From positions 44,135 to 108,134 of the forward strand of contig WHUZ01000137.1 in the NCBI GenBank assembly GCA_015179045.1: 64,000 nt of DNA. The letters run 5' to 3'. Shown one piece after another: positions 49,378-60,356 of this stretch. The DNA is from Kalaharituber pfeilii. Taxonomy: Eukaryota; Ascomycota; Pezizomycetes; Pezizales; Pezizaceae. The position numbers were made by a program, and so were the translations under genes. Under the pieces are notes generated by a model. It was not told the DNA's origin and made no database searches. It saw only the letters and a list, made by a program, of their open reading frames with translations. Position 1 is the first letter of the stretch. Each line of letters starts with the position of its first letter.

Positions 49378-52300
49378 ATGAAGCTCACCTCGGTTGCCTT
49401 CCTCACCTTCTTCGCCTCTACCGTTTCCGCCACGGGCTGGCGAGATCAACCCTCCTTCCCATGCCCCTCCAAAACCAACAACAAATGCACACCGTTCGAG
49501 CAAGTCGGTTTCGACTGGAACGACCTCGGCGAGGAGACCGTGTTGACGCGGTACAAAGGCTACGACTTCTCCGGGTGGAAGTGCGGCCGGAACCCTGGCA
49601 AGCAGTCCAAGACCACCAAGAAGAAATTCGGCGACAAGTGCATCGACGCCGAGATCGTGCGGGACGAGTTCACAAACACAATCTCGTCGCCGGGGAAGCA
49701 GTTCAGCATTGGTGAGATCGAGGTGTCGACAGATGTGCGGCGAGTGAACCTGGAAATCCAGTACATCATGCCGGACAACTCGGTGTGCAGGAAGTTTGCA
49801 AATTGCTATCGCGAGGGAGAGACGATTGTGAACGACCAGTGCGGTGGGGCGAAGGCGGTCAGGATCAGGATTCCAAAGAACAGCGGGATTCAGAAGTGTC
49901 AGCTGTTTATTCATAGGATCAAGTTTGTGTGCGGGGACGGACAGGAGGAGGAGGAGCAGACAACGACCTCGACGGAGGTGGTTTCCACAACAACGAGTGT
50001 GGTGCCGGACTGTCGCGCCACCCCCGATGCCGACGGATGTCCTCCTGCGGAGACGACAACCGACGCTCCATCTTCCACACCTGCTCCCGACTGTGGTGAG
50101 AACCCAACGGCGGAGGGATGCATTCCCACTCAGCCGGTGGCCCCAGACTGCAACGCCACCCCCGATGCCGTGGGATGTTCTCCTACCGTGACCAGCATAG
50201 TTCCAACTTCCATCGACTGCGGCGCAACTCCCGATGCCGTGGGATGTTCTCCTACTGCGACCAGCGTCGTTCCAACTTCCATCACATCGGTCGACTGCAA
50301 CGCCACCCCCGATGCCGTGGGATGTTCTCCTACCGTGACCAGCGTAGTTCCAACTTCCATCGACTGCGGCGCAACTCCCGATGCCGAAGGCTGTTCTCCT
50401 ACTGCGACCAGCGTGATTCCAACTTCCATCACATCGGTCGACTGCGGCGCGACTCCCAATGCCGAAGGATGTTCTCCTACCGTGACCAGCGTAGTTCCAA
50501 CTTCCATCGACTGCGGCGCAACTCCCGATGCCGTGGGATGTTCTCCTACCGTGACCAGCGTAGTTCCAACGTCCATCGACTGCGGCGCAACTCCCGATGC
50601 CGAAGGTTGTTCTCCTACTGTAACCAGCGTTGTTCCAACTTCCATCACATCGGTCGACTGCGGCGCGACTCCCAATGCCGAAGGGTGTTCTCCTACCGTG
50701 ACCAGCGTAGTTCCAACTTCCATCACATCGGTCGACTGTGGCGCGACTCCGGATGCCGAAGGATGTTCTCCTACTGCGACCAGCGTCGTTCCAACTTCCA
50801 TCTCATCAGTTGACTGCGGCGCAACCCCCGACGCCGAAGGATGTTCTCCTACTGCGACCAGCGTCGTTCCAACTTCCATCTCATCAGTTGACTGCGGCGC
50901 AACCCCCGACGCCGAAGGATGTTCTCCTACTGCGACCAGCGTCGTTCCAACTTCCATCACATCGGTCGACTGCGGCGCGACTCCGGATGCCGAAGGATGT
51001 TCTCCTACTGCGACCAGCGTAGTTCCAACGTCCATCGACTGCGGTGCAACTCCCGATGCCGAAGGTTGCTCTCCTACTGCGACCAGCGTCGTTCCAACTT
51101 CCATCACATCGGTCGACTGTGGCGCGACTCCGGATGCCGAAGGATGTTCTCCTACTGCGACCAGCGTTGTTCCAACTTCCATCACATCGGTCGACTGCGG
51201 CGCAACCCCCGACGCCGAAGGATGTTCTCCTATTGTGACCAGCGTGGTTCCAACTTCCAATACAATTATCACTATTACGACCAGCACGGGTCCAGCTCTC
51301 ACCACACCGGTCGATTGCGAAGGAACCCCTGAGGCTGAAGGTTGTCCTACTCCTACTACAACCGATCCAGCTCTCACGACGCCGGTCGATTGCGAGGGAA
51401 CTCCCAATGCTGAAGGATGTCCTACTGCGACCACCACGGGTCCAGCTCTCACCACACCGGTCGATTGCGAAAGAACTCCCACCGCTGAAGGGTGTCCTAC
51501 TGCTACCACAACGGATCCATCTCTTACCACGCCGGTCGATTGCAAGGGGACCCCGGAAGCCGAAGGATGTCCTGCTCGTACTACCACAAATACCGATCCA
51601 GCTCTCACCACACCTGTCGACTGTGAGGGAACTCCCACTGCAGAAGGATGTTCTCCCACCACAACCTCCGTTGTTGACTGCGGACCAAATCCCGACGGCG
51701 AATGTATTGTCCCACCCACTACCATCGCAACGGAGTCCGTCTCCACATCGATCGCCGACTCCGTCACCTCGAGTGCGCCCGTTCCCGTCGATTGCTCCGC
51801 AACTCCGGATGCTCCCGAGTGTCCCGCTACCACGACACCGCCCATTTCCAAACCAACTTCCACTAGCGCCCCTTCAGCTATCACCTCTACCCTCGCACCC
51901 CCGCCCGTCCCGCCCCCTGCATGCCCCGACCTCGTCCCACGCTGCCTCAAGACCTGGATTCACACCACTCCGTGCACCGACACCGCTGACGCAAAGTGCT
52001 TCTGCCCTGTTCCCGGCTTCATCCAAGAGGTGGTGGCATGCATTGAGGCATGGGGCGCCGATGACGAAGAGGTCGGCCGCGGCATGAGTTACCTTTTGGG
52101 CCTGTGCTCGGAGTTTGTGAATAAGAACCCGGAGATCGTCACTTGTATACCTGACACGATCACGTTGCCGCCGCCAGAGAAGCCGACGATCCCCCCGCCA
52201 CAGGCAGTGACGACAGTGGTGCGCACAGGGACGGAGACGCAGACGGTGACGATCACGCCTGAGCCGGAGGTCCCAGCGCCGGAGATCCCTGAGGTGACAA

Positions 52301-52662
52301 TCACAGCGACGATCACGAGGACCGTCGAGTGTGAGCCGATCACGCGCGAGGACGGCATGGTGATCACGGAGACGGTGACGGTCGAGGAGAAGACGGTGAC
52401 GGTGCCAGACGTGGAGTTGGTGGTGACGAGCAAGGTGGTCGAGATGGTGTATCCGCCCGTAGTCACGACATACTTGCCAGCGCCAGAGACAAGTCCGTAC
52501 CAGACGCCTACTACGCTGCTTACAAGTGTTCTTGGCGGGCCGAGCGGGAATGGGACAAGACCGACAGACCGGCCACCGGTGTTTGATGGAGCGGCAAGTG
52601 GGTTGCAGGTGAAGATGGGAGTGGTGGTTGGATTTGTTGGGGTGGTGCTTGCATGGATTTGA
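49378..52662 (+). CDS. Large secreted CFEM-domain, GPI-anchored cell-wall protein with tandem Cys-pair repeats
   Basis: Single exon, 1,094 aa; the ATG is directly followed by a signal peptide (MKLTSVAFLTFFASTVSA). Residues about 20-180 form a Cys-containing N-terminal domain I do not recognise. Residues about 211-817 are some 24 tandem units built on DC-x-x-TPDA-x-GC (C-x8-C) joined by Ser/Thr/Val/Pro linkers, likely heavily O-glycosylated. A CFEM domain with all eight Cys lies at about 848-924 (CPDLVPRC ... PC ... KCFCP ... VAC ... GLC ... VTC). A Thr/Val-rich stalk follows, and the C-terminus (GLQVKMGVVVGFVGVVLAWI) is a typical GPI-attachment tail after small residues (DGAASG). CFEM proteins of fungi act at the surface in adhesion, haem/iron capture or host contact; which applies here is unknown. 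Confidence 0.88.
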   Translation: MKLTSVAFLTFFASTVSATGWRDQPSFPCPSKTNNKCTPFEQVGFDWNDLGEETVLTRYKGYDFSGWKCGRNPGKQSKTTKKKFGDKCIDAEIVRDEFTNTISSPGKQFSIGEIEVSTDVRRVNLEIQYIMPDNSVCRKFANCYREGETIVNDQCGGAKAVRIRIPKNSGIQKCQLFIHRIKFVCGDGQEEEEQTTTSTEVVSTTTSVVPDCRATPDADGCPPAETTTDAPSSTPAPDCGENPTAEGCIPTQPVAPDCNATPDAVGCSPTVTSIVPTSIDCGATPDAVGCSPTATSVVPTSITSVDCNATPDAVGCSPTVTSVVPTSIDCGATPDAEGCSPTATSVIPTSITSVDCGATPNAEGCSPTVTSVVPTSIDCGATPDAVGCSPTVTSVVPTSIDCGATPDAEGCSPTVTSVVPTSITSVDCGATPNAEGCSPTVTSVVPTSITSVDCGATPDAEGCSPTATSVVPTSISSVDCGATPDAEGCSPTATSVVPTSISSVDCGATPDAEGCSPTATSVVPTSITSVDCGATPDAEGCSPTATSVVPTSIDCGATPDAEGCSPTATSVVPTSITSVDCGATPDAEGCSPTATSVVPTSITSVDCGATPDAEGCSPIVTSVVPTSNTIITITTSTGPALTTPVDCEGTPEAEGCPTPTTTDPALTTPVDCEGTPNAEGCPTATTTGPALTTPVDCERTPTAEGCPTATTTDPSLTTPVDCKGTPEAEGCPARTTTNTDPALTTPVDCEGTPTAEGCSPTTTSVVDCGPNPDGECIVPPTTIATESVSTSIADSVTSSAPVPVDCSATPDAPECPATTTPPISKPTSTSAPSAITSTLAPPPVPPPACPDLVPRCLKTWIHTTPCTDTADAKCFCPVPGFIQEVVACIEAWGADDEEVGRGMSYLLGLCSEFVNKNPEIVTCIPDTITLPPPEKPTIPPPQAVTTVVRTGTETQTVTITPEPEVPAPEIPEVTITATITRTVECEPITREDGMVITETVTVEEKTVTVPDVELVVTSKVVEMVYPPVVTTYLPAPETSPYQTPTTLLTSVLGGPSGNGTRPTDRPPVFDGAASGLQVKMGVVVGFVGVVLAWI
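50008..51829 (+). repeat. Coding minisatellite: about 24 Cys-pair units
   Basis: Units 3-17 (50146 to about 51261) are near identical and come in two lengths, 69 bp and 78 bp; the longer adds a three-codon linker (TSV or SSV). Units 18-22 form a second 75-bp subfamily with CEGTP-type heads, and units 1-2 and 23-24 are diverged. Two adjacent 78-bp units near 50810-50950 are essentially identical, pointing to recent unequal exchange. Confidence 0.95.
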
Positions 52663-55159
52663 GAGACGATCTTTTGAGTTGGGATTTTTTTCCCTCCTTC
52701 TTTTATTCCGTTTTTGGTTTTTTCATTTTTATTCATTTTTTTCTCTTGATGCTTTTATAGTACTTTTGCTTCTTTATATAATCTTAATGTTCCGTTCCTC
52801 AGACTTACCTTGGGATTTTTCTTTGCGATAAGAGATGGGGTGGGGAGGGGTTGAGTTGGTAGAGATAAGAAGTAGCAAGCACTTGGCAGTAGAGGATATG
52901 CGGGTGGTTGATTTCTTTTCGTGGAGGGTACCTGTGCTGCTGGTACTGTTGGCTCGAAGTGGTATGACGATTGGAAAATTGAATAAGAGGGGATTAGTTA
53001 GATTAAGACTAGTAAGAAACCGAATTCTATGTAGTAGTAGTAGCACTACTCTGTGACAATTTGCTCCAGCTCGTCCTTGGTGGTTGTAAAACATGTGTAA
53101 CTTAGTTCCATGCAAGAAACTTTTATGCTTCCACCCTTGTGGGCACGTCGGATTTTTGGTCTCCACGCGCACGAATTGAATAGTTCTCCTTCAAGTCATG
53201 ACACGAAACGGAGCCGAGAGCTCTATTTACTTGCGGGCTGGAGGGTTGTCATTTGCTACATATTCGCTCATTCGGAGATCCCTAATACACATCACTCCCA
53301 GTATAACTCTGCTTGCGCCAGAGAATGGACAGATGTGTGATGTGCAGACTAGTGAACAACAGCGTATGCTCAATCCGGAGAACCAGGACACTGTGCTGTA
53401 GTCGGGCCTCAACAAGACCCAAAGCTCTATTCTACCCCCGCTGTATATTCTTTGTTTCCATCACTCCTTCTTAATTCATTATCTATTTATTCACACTTGC
53501 TCGTGCCTTCATTTCGTTTTTCCTGTCATTCATCCAAGCACCTATTATAAAAACGGATGCACAGGGTGCAGAGGAAAGTGGCTAGGCGGGAGGGGAGGGT
53601 GGGGTGTGATCCACCAGGCACAGGAAGACAAAACACGAATAAGATAGATCGGGCTATGAGAAGGGGTTATGGGATGTCGTCAGTTGATGTTGTTAAATTT
53701 TCCTTTTATCTCTTTGCAGGTAGGCTGTCTTTTCCATTCCGTTCTGTAGCCAATCTGCCTCCTTTATATACTTCTCCCTTCTCTCTACCCTGAGTATCCT
53801 ACTACTATTCTCAGATTAACTTTCTCCCCGCCCTCCTCCTTTAAAATTTCTTCTCGACTGCTCATGTAGATAGCTCCGCTCCTATCCACTCGCATTCATC
53901 CGTTGTATAGACAATCACTCGCTATAGCGAGTGCTGAAGATACATACTAGTATATAAGAAATGATGGAAAATGCGCCACACTCCTATCTACAACCCCATG
54001 AACACTACCAACTACTTGGGCACATCCCCTTCCTCCTCCTCCTCTTGGTTTGGTGGTTCTAAGCAGAACTGCTCCATATCCCCCTCCTGACCTAATACTT
54101 CCCGAATACATGACCCATAGTCCCCTCCTTCTCTCCATATTATGTGCATTCTCTCATACCCTCCCAAGTCTCGCCAATGAGTCTATATTTCATCCCCAAC
54201 CAACCGGTTGCTTTTCTTCGCTCTTTCCGTCCGCTCCAAGCCCTCTTCCGTCACAAGTCTCCGGAAGGTAGGTCGCAATCCTTTTCCATCCTGTCTGCTA
54301 TCTCGTATTGCCTTATATGTACCTTCACCCACAACGCTCCTCCTTTAGCAGCTCCGATTAACTCCTTCAGCTAACTCCTACTGCCATCCTTCCCCCCCCA
54401 ACTCGATACTCTCGTAACTCATACATGATTACAAACATAGTGCATTATAAAAATGTATAGTATGGATATCTAATATCAGTTGAATCCACTCATACCGGCT
54501 TTCCAGCTGCGACTGTAAGTAAAAGAAAACACATGCCTCGGATCCAGGTTCTCGGAAGTTGGGTTAATTTTGAATCTGTTAATATCCAGTCCTCTCAATA
54601 ACTATTCCCAGGCCAGCAAGGATCCTCAATATTTGTAGTAAAAACATTTGGTTCAATGGCTTTCTAGTTGCACACAATCTAGGCTTCCACTTCATTTGGT
54701 AAATTATCCACTTGACTCAGTGCCTTTAACATCTAGCTATAGCTGCGTTGTGTGTTATGAAGAAGGTGTTTGGTGTCCGTTATGGCGCGTCCAGTTCTGT
54801 AGCAGTGGAGTGTGTGGACTCAAATGAAAGCCTGAAACGCATGCCGGGAGTGTCATGTGGATGAGGAAAAAGTGAGGGGTTCCAACCAGGGAAGAAGAGC
54901 GTCGGTATGTAAAAGCAAGCTTACTACCCAATAAACAGACCTGTATATCTAGGCAATATGCAATATTAGCACAGAGTGGTATAGCTGGTTACTAATATTC
55001 TCAATCGCCTCCATGTTCAGTCCAAGCTCAGTCCCAATTACTACCAGACTCCCCTGAAATTGCTCAACAGCCCCCCAATCACAAAAGCACCGAGCTTTCA
55101 CACAAAGACAAAACAATAAAAAAGTTGGAATGAGAACAAAAAGAGAAAGGCTGTCTGCT
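52663..55159. other. Intergenic region
   Basis: T-rich 3' flank of the CFEM gene, then AT-rich sequence. Frames under about 135 codons, none recognisable. No TIR or tailed insertion seen. Confidence 0.4.
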
Positions 55160-55230
55160 TGCATCAGCGGGGAATCGAACCCCGGTCGAATCGATGGCAA
55201 CGATTCATCATACCACTGGACCACTGATGC
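55160..55230 (-). tRNA. tRNA-Gly (anticodon GCC), second identical copy
   Basis: The minus-strand 71-nt sequence is identical to the gene at 24702-24772, including anticodon GCC and both internal promoter boxes. A T5 terminator follows on the minus strand (A5 at 55138-55142). The flanks share no similarity with the other copy, so this is not a recent segmental duplication. Confidence 0.96.
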
Positions 55231-55945
55231 TTTTTGGTTATGGAGATCTATGATGATCAGCATAGATATATATCTATCGCGTGGCTAGAGGTATCTTGAG
55301 AAATTCGGAAAGCGAAGTTGGAATGTGTTTGGGGACGGGAAAGTGCATATGATAGCCAGGGGGCGAGGAGGGATGAGAGGTGGTCGTGGGGTCCATGGAG
55401 GTGAGTATAGTGGGTTATATAATCCCATATTGGATCATACACTTGCATAATTTGAGAGTGAGGAGAACGTTAAGGAGACGGATATACTTACGAAGTAGTA
55501 CAGCGCGCAAGTATGTGCGCTACAGGAACAAAAGACATTTGGAGGAAGAAGAAAGAAAAAAGAAGTTGTTGCGGACCTCAGTAAAGGCCGCTCCGCATAT
55601 TCAATCTCCTTTTTTCCCTTGATGTGATTGTTCTCATCGTGAAGTTGTATCTGAACTTTTTGCAGCAGTATGACAATGTTGCTCATGTGAGGTGATAGTA
55701 TTAACGTTGAGAGATTAGGAGGGGTTGGTGGTGGTGGTGGTGGAGAAGGGGGTTGTATCATCGTGGACGTCCAATGGTGGTTAACACTAGCTCAGAGAAC
55801 AAACGGGGACAGTGATAAAGGGTTTCTGCGTTTATATATCATCACACAACACTTGAACTAGGTATTCATAACGCCAGTAACACCACATTATGCTGCCACA
55901 AGTGATCCAGGTATGGCTAGTGTATATCATACCGAGACTTTATAT
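55231..55945. other. Intergenic
   Basis: Contains a (GGT)n-like tract near 55725-55742. No gene supported. Confidence 0.4.
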
Positions 55946-57058
55946 CTATGGCCACACTTCCCTCTCGACCCATCTTTTCTCCTCCCCATTCACCTTTTCC
56001 AAGGCATACAGCCATCTCCTCCCCGCACCCCCTCTCTCCGCCAGATCCACCCTCTCAACCACCTCCGGCACCAAGACCCCCACTCTAAAATTCTTCCTCG
56101 CGCTACTCGCATCCGTGCTCTCAACCTTCAATACGTCCCCATCCTCAATCTTCACACCTTCCTCTGGCAACACGCTTTTGTTCGGCAGCGGCTCCCCCGA
56201 CCACAGCCCCGCCCCAGACTCTGCAAATGATCCTCTGAGCCCAGGCGACAGGTTCGCGAAATGCGCCAGCACCTCGTCGACATAGCTGAATTCCTTCTCC
56301 ACATCCGCATCCTTTGGCGCGCGGACGCGGGACTCGAGAATGCGCCGGAGCCGTTGCACGTGCGTGTACTTGTCCGCGTCGTCGATACCGATATCCAACG
56401 CGGAAAGGAGGTAGCAGGGGCCGCGCAACCGCCACTGGGTTTTTGCGTTGGGGATCCAGAACATGGCTTCGGCCCAAGCGCCGCCGCCGGATTTGGGGGG
56501 AACTGGGGGGCGCGGGTAAGGATTGAGGTGAAGCTCCTGGATTTGCTCAGGGAGGTCGGCACCGGCGTCAGAGTTGCCGGACGTAGTGGCTCTGCCACCG
56601 AAGCCGGGGCTTGAGATGAGCCCGTGAGGGTGCTGCCAGAGGTCATGGGTGTCAGAGATGATTTCCCAGCAGGCGTTTGGTGGGATCATTGGGGGCGTCC
56701 AGAAGAGGTCGTATGCGGCTTTGGACATCCGGGCGTCCGTCGTGAAGGTGAGGATGTCGGATTCCCATTTCTCACCGCCACCCGCGACCGCCTGCAACTG
56801 GCGTTTGCGGACGGTGGGGTTGAGTTTGTCCCAAAGGAGGTTCTTCTCGTTGAGCGGGAGCTCGGTCCACCAACCGCGGAAGATGAGGGTGCGGACACGC
56901 GGAGTCGGGAAGGGGTGTGTGGTTGTCGGGGGGTGCAAGGTCGAGAGATTGAATTCGGGTAAGAGAGCAGGAGAGCGCGGGAGTTGCGAGTCGAGCAGAG
57001 GCTTCCAGGGGTTAGTTGTGTGGACAATAGAAGCGTCGGAGCTGGCCGTGGTGGACAT
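55946..57058 (-). CDS. Pyridoxamine 5'-phosphate oxidase-like FMN-binding protein
   Basis: Intronless, 370 aa from the ATG at 57058, whose context (cacc ATG t) is strong. The frame is open upstream to 57274, but that stretch is His/Pro/Leu-rich and reads like 5' UTR. Domain layout: NPWKPLLDSQL at the start, RVRTLIFRGWW (first FMN-binding strand) near residue 48, LTFTTDARMSKAAYDL near 98, then AWAEAMFWIPNAKTQWRLRG, matching the order seen in the Alr4036/PNPOx-like family of fungi, followed by a C-terminal WLYALEKVNGEEKRWVEREVWP. Two low-complexity insertions near residues 145-185 are lineage features. Such proteins bind FMN, but most have no proven substrate; vitamin B6 salvage activity is not demonstrated. 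The tRNA-Gly lies 716 bp downstream. Confidence 0.8.
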   Translation of the reverse strand: MSTTASSDASIVHTTNPWKPLLDSQLPRSPALLPEFNLSTLHPPTTTHPFPTPRVRTLIFRGWWTELPLNEKNLLWDKLNPTVRKRQLQAVAGGGEKWESDILTFTTDARMSKAAYDLFWTPPMIPPNACWEIISDTHDLWQHPHGLISSPGFGGRATTSGNSDAGADLPEQIQELHLNPYPRPPVPPKSGGGAWAEAMFWIPNAKTQWRLRGPCYLLSALDIGIDDADKYTHVQRLRRILESRVRAPKDADVEKEFSYVDEVLAHFANLSPGLRGSFAESGAGLWSGEPLPNKSVLPEEGVKIEDGDVLKVESTDASSARKNFRVGVLVPEVVERVDLAERGGAGRRWLYALEKVNGEEKRWVEREVWP

Positions 57059-57978
57059 GGTGCATGTAGTGGAGGAGTACTTGGAGATGCGAAGTGGAAA
57101 GTAAATAGACCGGAGATGCAAAGAAAGAAGCAAAGGACGGCGAAGGAAAAGAGGATTGCTGAGCGGGACGATTGTTATTGCGGCTACGCGAGGGGGTGGT
57201 GGTAATGCTAAGAATCGATGGACGCTGTGGTGATGGTGACGTATCGTCCAAACACAGAACTGACCATTACGCATGCGACCGACCCAGGCTTTTGGCGCCG
57301 AGAGCGTGCGTCAGCGAAAACAATCAAAAGCAAAGAAGAAAAGGGGAAAAAAAAAAAAGAAAAGAAAGCAGCGATTCCAATGATGATTCAATTACCAAGG
57401 TATACCATGGGGAGCGATAATGAAAACGGAAGAGTTCGATTAAACCAAAGGAAGGTGTGCGCGAAGCCAGGTTCACCAAAATATGACGTTTGGTGCGCTC
57501 TCGAATCAGAACCTAGGTATCGCTTATCGAGATTTGAGCCAATCTCGTAACCTTGCAAACCTATTGGCAGATAAAATTGCCAATGGGCATTTACGTACCC
57601 ATGGTTTGACGCCACCACCAGCTGAAAATCGTATGTCAGAACATATGAGAACACTGAAATGGCTATCCATGGCTACTGCCTGTGGAAGTTGGAATTAAAT
57701 TACGGTATATACAATATTTATAGTGACACGAATACACATCTGGATTGGAATATACTGTTTTGGGAAAAGAACTAAGTCTATTATTCTATTTTATTACTTG
57801 CAGCCATTTCAGTATTACTGATTTGTTAGTAGTTGATGGTAGATAAGCACATGCGCCTGTATGCCGGTGAGAAATGCTGGTAATTTACTAGTATATAACA
57901 AACAATCTCAGACCTCACCTTATATACCATCTCCCCGCGCTAGTATCGCAATCCCCTCCTCTCCCTTCTCTTACTCGC
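57059..57978. other. Upstream region of the FMN-binding protein gene
   Basis: Promoter-side DNA with an A-rich run (57345-57365). The plus-strand frame at 57483-57698 (71 codons) shows no motif. Confidence 0.4.
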
Positions 57979-58029
57979 AACCTCAATGATCCCCCAACCT
58001 CAATGATCCCCCAACCTCAATGATCCCCC
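57979..58029 (+). repeat. Three perfect 17-bp direct repeats
   Basis: Unit aacctcaatgatccccc at 57979, 57996 and 58013. The last unit overlaps the stop codon of the minus-strand ORF at 58017-58430. Confidence 0.95.
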
Positions 58030-58430
58030 ACAACCTCATCCAACACCTGACTCAACTCCTTACACACACCCAAAACTACCTGCACCTCCCTCCGCCCCAC
58101 CTTATCCTCCAATATCTCCTTCAAATACTCCTCCGCCCTCAGCTCCACCATCCTCACCACCTTCTCCGTCTCCTTCAGGCTCGCCCCATAGACCTTTAAA
58201 AATTCCCCCAACTCCCTCCGCTTCTGTGTCACGCCAGGCGGTTCCACGGCCGGTGGAAGTGGCGGCAGGGAACATTATCAATGACATCGAGGAGCCACGG
58301 GATGAAGGAGATCATCATGGTGGTGTGCCATGAAGAGAGGAGTGTGTGAACACGGTGGAGGATAGGGAGGGAGGTAGGGAGAGACGTAAGGGGGATAGTG
58401 AGGGTGGGGCGGAGGAGGAGGCGGATTCAA
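58017..58430 (-). CDS. Uncharacterised small gene or gene relic (one frame break)
   Basis: On the minus strand a frame from about 58430 contains LPILHRVHTLLSSWHTTMM, ISFIPWLLDVIDNVP. A shift of one base in a C3 run (58268-58270) then continues as LPPLPPAVEPPGVTQKRREL, GEFLKVYGASLKETEKVV and an amphipathic helix to the stop at 58017. Both halves read as good protein and join smoothly only if one C is added. I do not recognise the family. The N-terminus is unclear because an in-frame TGA lies at about 58430; an intron or an upstream exon (frame at 58681-58427) is possible. Confidence 0.35.
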
Positions 58431-59487
58431 GTTAGGGGGTTAAGGAGGGAGTGGGGGAAGGCGGAGGAGAAAGTGAGGAGGGTGAATGGGCTGATGGAGG
58501 AGGGTGATGGTGGAGGAGAGGGTGAGTGGGGGCGCGGTAGGTGGGTGGGACCGGCCATAGGGAGCCAGAACACCATATCAAAATGGCCAGGGCCATAAGG
58601 AGTTAGTTTGGTAAACAACTCCAGTAGCTTCCAAATATGATTCTGGGCTCGAGAATGAATGGACGGGTAGAGGCAGTCCACTGATGGATAATACCTCCAG
58701 TGTGATCGGAGAAATCATAAGTAACCTTCAAATATGAAGGATACTCCTTAAGCAAGGATGCGAAGGTTAAGGGTAACACCTAATACATGGTGCAAAAGGC
58801 GACACAAGTCCCTGTCAATAGTGCAATTCAGAGATAAAAAGTCCCGATGAGATGCTTTCGAATTGATTGGAAATGCTAGTGTTGTTAAACCAAATAATCA
58901 GAGTGCAGAAGGAAAATAGAAAAAAAATAAAATAAATAAAATAAAAAAGATATCAGGAAAATTTAACATATATTTCGCTGTAGTTATCAATTCATAACCA
59001 TTACTCATTATCTCCGTCGTTGCTGAATCTTCTTTGAACGAAAAAGTAACAGGAAAATGCACACTTGCCGCAAAGAAATGCAAATAGCTGGTTATTAAAC
59101 CCAGGGGGAACCAGAGCAATAAAAACCACGCGGATGCGAAACACTTGTATGTCGCTCCAAAGATGAAAGAAAAGAAGAAGAAAAAAGATAATGCCCAACT
59201 ATCCAAGATCATACCCGACACCGTCACCATTCCCATCCGTCCTTCCTTCTGTTCATCACCGATGTGCATCCCGGTTTCTCGTTCCAAATCCATCAACTGC
59301 ATGTGCTGATACCCTCCAGCTCTTCCATAACCAAATTCCTACCAAATCTGAATCATTCCCAAACCTAGTTCCCTTCTATACCCTAGCTTGCCAATTCCAT
59401 ATTCCTATTCATGTCATCCATCGCCCCTTAATCGCCCCTTAATCGCCCCAACAGACACCGTCATGTCCTCTGTTGAGTATTTCCTTC
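58431..59487. other. Intergenic
   Basis: Includes an A-rich tract at 58916-58950, and three 11-bp copies of atcgcccctta at about 59422-59450 (the last incomplete). A minus-strand frame starting at 58681 with MDCLYPSIHSRAQNH may belong to the gene at 58017-58430. Confidence 0.35.
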
Positions 59488-60266
59488 CTAATCCTGAGAT
59501 GGTGTGACTAGCATGAAATGAGGAAGGTCACGTATACGCTGTAGACCTTGCTCTAGCCAATATTCCGTAGTACTTAACTCAGGAACTGGATTCCCATCGT
59601 ATGCCTTTTCGCGGTTGTGGATTCTTTTCACAAGTTCAGTTGTGTGGTACCTCTTCCTGAGCAATCCGCGAACCAACTTTTGGAGCCGGGGGACGTTTTC
59701 GGCAGCAAAGTTGGCGTCTTGACCCTCGAATTTGAAGGCCAAATTGAACCACTCGACGTGATCTGCCAATCTATTATACCAATTGTGAGCGTTTGTGGCT
59801 GCATTTTCATGGTACTCCTGGCGGCGTTGAGGGTCTGAGGGTCGGTTCTCTAAGAGGTCTTCAACAAGGATTAGGTCCTCGAAAAGGGGTGCAGTTCCTT
59901 CTGGGTATTGAGGAATGTCGAGAGGTTGACGTGGATTTTCAGCTTGGATTGGGCTGCTGCGATTGCAGAATCTTCCATTAGAAAGGGCTTATCAGATTTC
60001 ATTGATGGTTTTAAGATTCCCCTTCTGGGGCCTTCAATCGGCTGGATAGGGGGCGGGAGGTTGTTTTCATACGCCCTCGCCTCTTCCTCAACTCTGTTGT
60101 TGTAATATTGTTGGCTGCGCCCCCTGTTGCCACTAGTGCCACCTGAATGGTGATGGCTGGAGCTGGAGGCCCAATGTCCCGAGTGATGGTGATGATTGTG
60201 AGTTGACTCATCAGAGGGTCCAGAACCATAATAGCCGGGACCGCATTTAGATCTTCTGTGTGCCAT
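59488..60266 (-). CDS. Uncharacterised fungal protein (259 aa after one frame correction)
   Basis: From the ATG at 60266 the frame gives a His/Ser/Gly-rich N-terminus (NHHHHSGHW, SSSSHHHSGG), then PIEGPRRGILKPSMKSDKP and KIHVNLSTFLNTQKELHPF. The next frame continues as FEDLILVEDLLENRP, EYHENAATNAHNWYNRLADH, RLQKLVRGLLRKRYHTTEL, STTEYWLEQGLQRIRDLPH to the stop at 59488. The two frames join if one base is added to the short T run (minus strand; A4 at 59882-59885), which makes the total divisible by three. The C-terminal part is strongly helical and looks conserved. I cannot name the family or function. Confidence 0.6.
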
Positions 60267-60356
60267 CTTAATGTAATGAGTATGTGAAGAATCAAGCGGG
60301 GATATAGCAGGGGAAACTGAGACGGATGATTTATCAATTCGATGCTATTAGAGGAT

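Noticed and set aside
49282..49914. 210-codon minus-strand frame
   Set aside because: Antisense to the N-terminal domain of the CFEM protein; no motifs.
50130..51950. 606-codon open frame on the minus strand opposite the CFEM gene
   Set aside because: It is a by-product of the repeat unit length being a multiple of three and its biased composition. It has no signal peptide, domain or independent start context.
57059..57274. N-terminal extension of the FMN-binding protein
   Set aside because: Low-complexity sequence upstream of a well-placed ATG; family members begin close to NPWKPLL.
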